Source of the DNA: Desulfurococcales archaeon
GTDB lineage: Archaea > Thermoproteota > Thermoprotei_A > Sulfolobales > Ignisphaeraceae
Direction: 5' to 3'
Assembly (NCBI GenBank): GCA_027037025.1
Contig: JALWBS010000099.1
Coordinates: 1-23,133 of the forward strand
DNA length: 23,133 bases
Of this stretch, positions 20,862-23,133 are shown in pieces. How positions within the stretch are numbered: the stretch's first letter is position 1; each line of letters begins with the position of its first letter. The position numbers were made by a program, and so were the translations under genes. The notes beneath the pieces were generated by a model. It made no database searches. It saw nothing but the letters and a program-made list of their open reading frames with translations, and was not told the origin of the DNA.

Positions 20862-23133
20862 TTACTTAGGTTTCCTGACCACGATTGCTAACGTCGCTGC
20901 TATGAGGCCAACGCTTATCGCTGCTAGAGCAGTTGCAGCAATAGTTACGGGTTTCAACGATGCTTCGACGCCACTCACCTTACTGCTTATCTCCTTAGCC
21001 GAGCTACTTATCTGATTGCTAAGGGATTTCTGAGCCGAGCTTATCTTGTCGACGATCTTGGTTACGCTGTTAGATAGCTCGTTACTTAAGCTCGATAACT
21101 TCTCGTTGACCGTACTCTGGAAGCTCGAGATCTTAGTGCTGAGACTCGACAGGGTGCTCGATACGCTGCTTACGCGGGTGTTTAGGTTCTTGAGCGAGGT
21201 TTGTATAGACGACATGCTAGTTGCTAAACTGCTTTGCAAGCTCTTGATGCTGTTCTCGACCTTGCCTATACTGCTCGAGATCTGCGATGAGAGGGCCTCT
21301 ATCTTTGAGGATATGCTCGTGGACATGCTCGTCAAGGCGTTGGTTACGGAGGTTTCAAGACTCGAAATCTTGTTAGCCAAGCTCTTAGAGGACTGCGCTA
21401 TGGTGCTGCTAAGAACCTTCTCCACCTCGTTTAACCTCGAGGTAATGTTGCTGGTTATAAATAGTGTAGCGCCCGTCACCGTAGCTTTCACTCTGCCTAC
21501 TACCATTTGAGCTGATGTGTTAACGACCTTAGTTACGTAGCTGGCGAGGTTAAGGAACTTCTCTGTCGCTACGAAGCTTCGCGAAGCATATCCATACGCA
21601 ACTACGTTGAGCTTCGTAGCGCTTGCAACAGCTCCTTGCACGATGATGGTGTAGGTCCCTACCTCCTTAGGCGTGAACGTTACTCGGTAGGTCCCGCTCG
21701 ATATCTGCGAAGCTTTTAGCTCCACGACCTTTCCGAAGGGCGTGACGATCGATACCTTGAGAGTCGCATTGACGGGTTTACCGTTGACGAGCGTCGCTAT
21801 CATGATATCCACGCTCTTTCCAACCTCAGTAACGCTGGGCGTCGAGATCACGATGTATAGAGGTTTAGTAGCGTAGGTTGTTATCGGAGCGCTTAGAACG
21901 TGCGACAAGATCTCTATGTTTCTAACAGCTGTTGGCCCAGGCCACGGTATTGGGGTCGGCCACGCGAATCCGTATATTGGGTACCCAAGCGTTAAGCTAG
22001 TTCTAACCACATTTATGCTTATGAAGTGCGGGCCTACGCCTAGATATGGCAGAGATACTGTGTAGTGTATCGCTCCGCTGACAGGTATGAACATCGTTGC
22101 AACGGGCCTGTTATCCACGGTGATCGCGATCTGGTTATCTATCCCTAGCAGATCGAGGCCCGCAGCATCAACGCTTAGCTTAGCGCCGAGCTTCGTTACG
22201 GTTGTCGAAGCCTTTACTCCGAGTACACCCATGTAATACCTGTAGTAGTAGTTGCTGCCAATGATGCGGAGCAGTACGAATCCCGAGATGCCCTTCTCGT
22301 AGAACGGTATCGTTATCTTGGCTAAGCCGAAGGGTTTGGTTGTGTTCACGCAGAACTTCATCTTGGTTAGCGGCTCGAGCCACAGTAGATAGAGCGATCT
22401 CATCCCGTTTATTATGCCTAAGTTCCAGACCCTGAACACCTCAACGACGTAGCAACCTCTACTAGCGTTCACGAGTATAGTGCCATTGGAGTAGGCGTTG
22501 AATATGGGTGCGGTGAAGGGTAGCCCCCAGAACGGGCTAGTGAAGTCCAGCACGGTTACCGGATTAAGCGCTTTCACGCTGTAGATTCTAGTCTGGTTAA
22601 CGGGCTTCGGAGGTAGCTTCAGTAGAAGCGTTGGATCACCAATGAGCTCGTGTATGAACGCTTCCTGCAACGCGAAGTATGGATCGAACGCATAGGCTTC
22701 TCTTAGGTACGAAGCTATCCCGATCCAGAAGATCTTGCCCAGCGTTACATTAGACGCCTTGCCTATCAGACTAGAGTAAGCTAGCAACACGTCTCCAAGC
22801 GCACGGCTAGCACCATAGCTATCAGCTACGAGTCTACCGTTGAGCAGCTCTATCCATAGATAGTCGAAGTTCGTTCGAGCAGCTCCGATGTATGCGATTC
22901 CGCCTGCTGGGCTCAGCAGTAGTGCTTGCCACCACGTATACTTAGGTGGTAGCATGTACCAATACATCGCAGACATCGGGTAGATATCGATGTCCCACCA
23001 CCCATCTTCGCACGCGATGCTCATGACGACGCTCGTCGTATTGCTAGGTGCGTAGCTTAGGAGCTGCTTATACGTTGCCAGCGCTTCCCAGTCGTACTCT
23101 CCGAACCATAGAAGTACTGGCTCCCATAAACCG
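20862..23133 (-). CDS. Membrane-anchored surface protein: C25 (gingipain-like) peptidase segment, beta domains, coiled-coil stalk, C-terminal helix; 5' end outside window
   Basis: The reading frame stays open to the right edge, so an ATG at 23024 is only internal; 756 residues of the C-terminal part are visible. Near the start, SIACEDGWW (C41) matches the catalytic-Cys segment of C25 peptidases, followed by GGIAYIGAAR and the family's closing LIGDPTLLLKLP (about 165-174). Next come strand-rich domains, the last Ig-like (about 421-511; VTEVGKSVDIMIA...GTYRVTFTPKEVGTYTI). Residues 561-726 are a Ser-rich coiled coil, then one membrane helix (728-752) and VRKPK. Nine or so N-glycosylation sequons fit an extracellular location. 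The stalk-plus-anchor end recalls the SlaB S-layer stalk of Sulfolobales. The position of the catalytic His reads FGEYDW, so His may be replaced by Glu12, or lie elsewhere. Confidence 0.8.
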   Translation of the reverse strand, partial: GLWEPVLLWFGEYDWEALATYKQLLSYAPSNTTSVVMSIACEDGWWDIDIYPMSAMYWYMLPPKYTWWQALLLSPAGGIAYIGAARTNFDYLWIELLNGRLVADSYGASRALGDVLLAYSSLIGKASNVTLGKIFWIGIASYLREAYAFDPYFALQEAFIHELIGDPTLLLKLPPKPVNQTRIYSVKALNPVTVLDFTSPFWGLPFTAPIFNAYSNGTILVNASRGCYVVEVFRVWNLGIINGMRSLYLLWLEPLTKMKFCVNTTKPFGLAKITIPFYEKGISGFVLLRIIGSNYYYRYYMGVLGVKASTTVTKLGAKLSVDAAGLDLLGIDNQIAITVDNRPVATMFIPVSGAIHYTVSLPYLGVGPHFISINVVRTSLTLGYPIYGFAWPTPIPWPGPTAVRNIEILSHVLSAPITTYATKPLYIVISTPSVTEVGKSVDIMIATLVNGKPVNATLKVSIVTPFGKVVELKASQISSGTYRVTFTPKEVGTYTIIVQGAVASATKLNVVAYGYASRSFVATEKFLNLASYVTKVVNTSAQMVVGRVKATVTGATLFITSNITSRLNEVEKVLSSTIAQSSKSLANKISSLETSVTNALTSMSTSISSKIEALSSQISSSIGKVENSIKSLQSSLATSMSSIQTSLKNLNTRVSSVSSTLSSLSTKISSFQSTVNEKLSSLSNELSNSVTKIVDKISSAQKSLSNQISSSAKEISSKVSGVEASLKPVTIAATALAAISVGLIAATLAIVVRKPK

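Noticed and set aside
21046..21510. Open frame of 154 codons on the plus strand, Leu/Ser-rich
   Set aside because: It is the antisense of the coiled-coil Ser/Leu codons of the surface protein; the composition is explained by that repeat-like coding sequence.
22892..23024. ATG at 23024 as the start of a 720-residue protein
   Set aside because: The frame continues without a stop to the window edge and the upstream codons (including FGEYDW before the Cys block) align with C25 sequence, so the gene begins outside the window.
1..23133. tRNA, rRNA, CRISPR arrays, insertion sequences or prophage genes
   Set aside because: I looked for T-arm sequences, regularly spaced repeats, transposase or integrase motifs and found none; the window reads as ordinary chromosome.

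Overview
The window looks like a piece of the chromosome of a hyperthermophilic or thermophilic crenarchaeon (Thermoproteota). The reasons are a group II chaperonin (thermosome), a tetraether-lipid-synthase-type radical SAM protein, a cyclic 2,3-diphosphoglycerate synthetase-type GTPase, TATA boxes placed for leaderless or short-leader transcripts, GTG/TTG starts, very tight gene packing, and an archaeal box C/D guide RNA. I cannot name the genus. I see no mobile element, CRISPR array, tRNA or rRNA, and no gene-free stretch longer than about 140 bases.

Layout, left to right. Positions 1-3991 (minus strand): the 5' part of a thermosome gene. Upstream of it in transcription order are a TtcA/Ncs6-like protein that has lost its ATP-binding loop, a small possibly thioredoxin-fold protein, an RS-rich zinc-ribbon protein and a Cys-rich unknown. 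Positions 4093-6210 (plus): a class I aminotransferase, a ribbon-helix-helix/coiled-coil protein, and a C/D box sRNA whose C box contains the stop codon of that gene. Positions 6208-9113 (minus): a wHTH-like unknown, CysS with its own promoter and a hairpin over its Shine-Dalgarno (SD) site, a multi-zinc-finger protein, and an unknown. Positions 9256-10229 (plus): a tandem Sm/Hfq-like protein translationally coupled to a THUMP (Tan1-like) protein. Positions 10249-11222 (minus): a four-helix membrane protein and a 70-residue zinc ribbon.

Positions 11355-15137 (plus): a four-gene operon of M24 peptidase, DegT aminotransferase, DHH phosphoesterase and DUF429 protein, with 7-base or overlapping junctions. 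Positions 15152-16603 (minus): a single-domain AAA ATPase with a perfect SD. Positions 16720-18057 (plus): the cDPG-synthetase-type GTPase. Positions 18069-23133 (minus): the tetraether-synthase-like radical SAM enzyme, a degenerate ThiL/PurM-fold protein, and the C-terminal 756 residues of a large surface protein. That protein joins a gingipain (C25)-type caspase-fold segment to beta domains, a coiled-coil stalk of about 165 residues and a C-terminal membrane anchor. It runs off the right edge.

The theme that recurs is RNA modification and binding: the C/D sRNA, the Ncs6-like relic, the THUMP protein with its double-Sm partner, and CysS. The best candidates for something undescribed are the membrane-anchored C25/coiled-coil protein, the double-Sm/THUMP pair, the loop-less Ncs6 homolog, and the sRNA that shares its C box with a stop codon.
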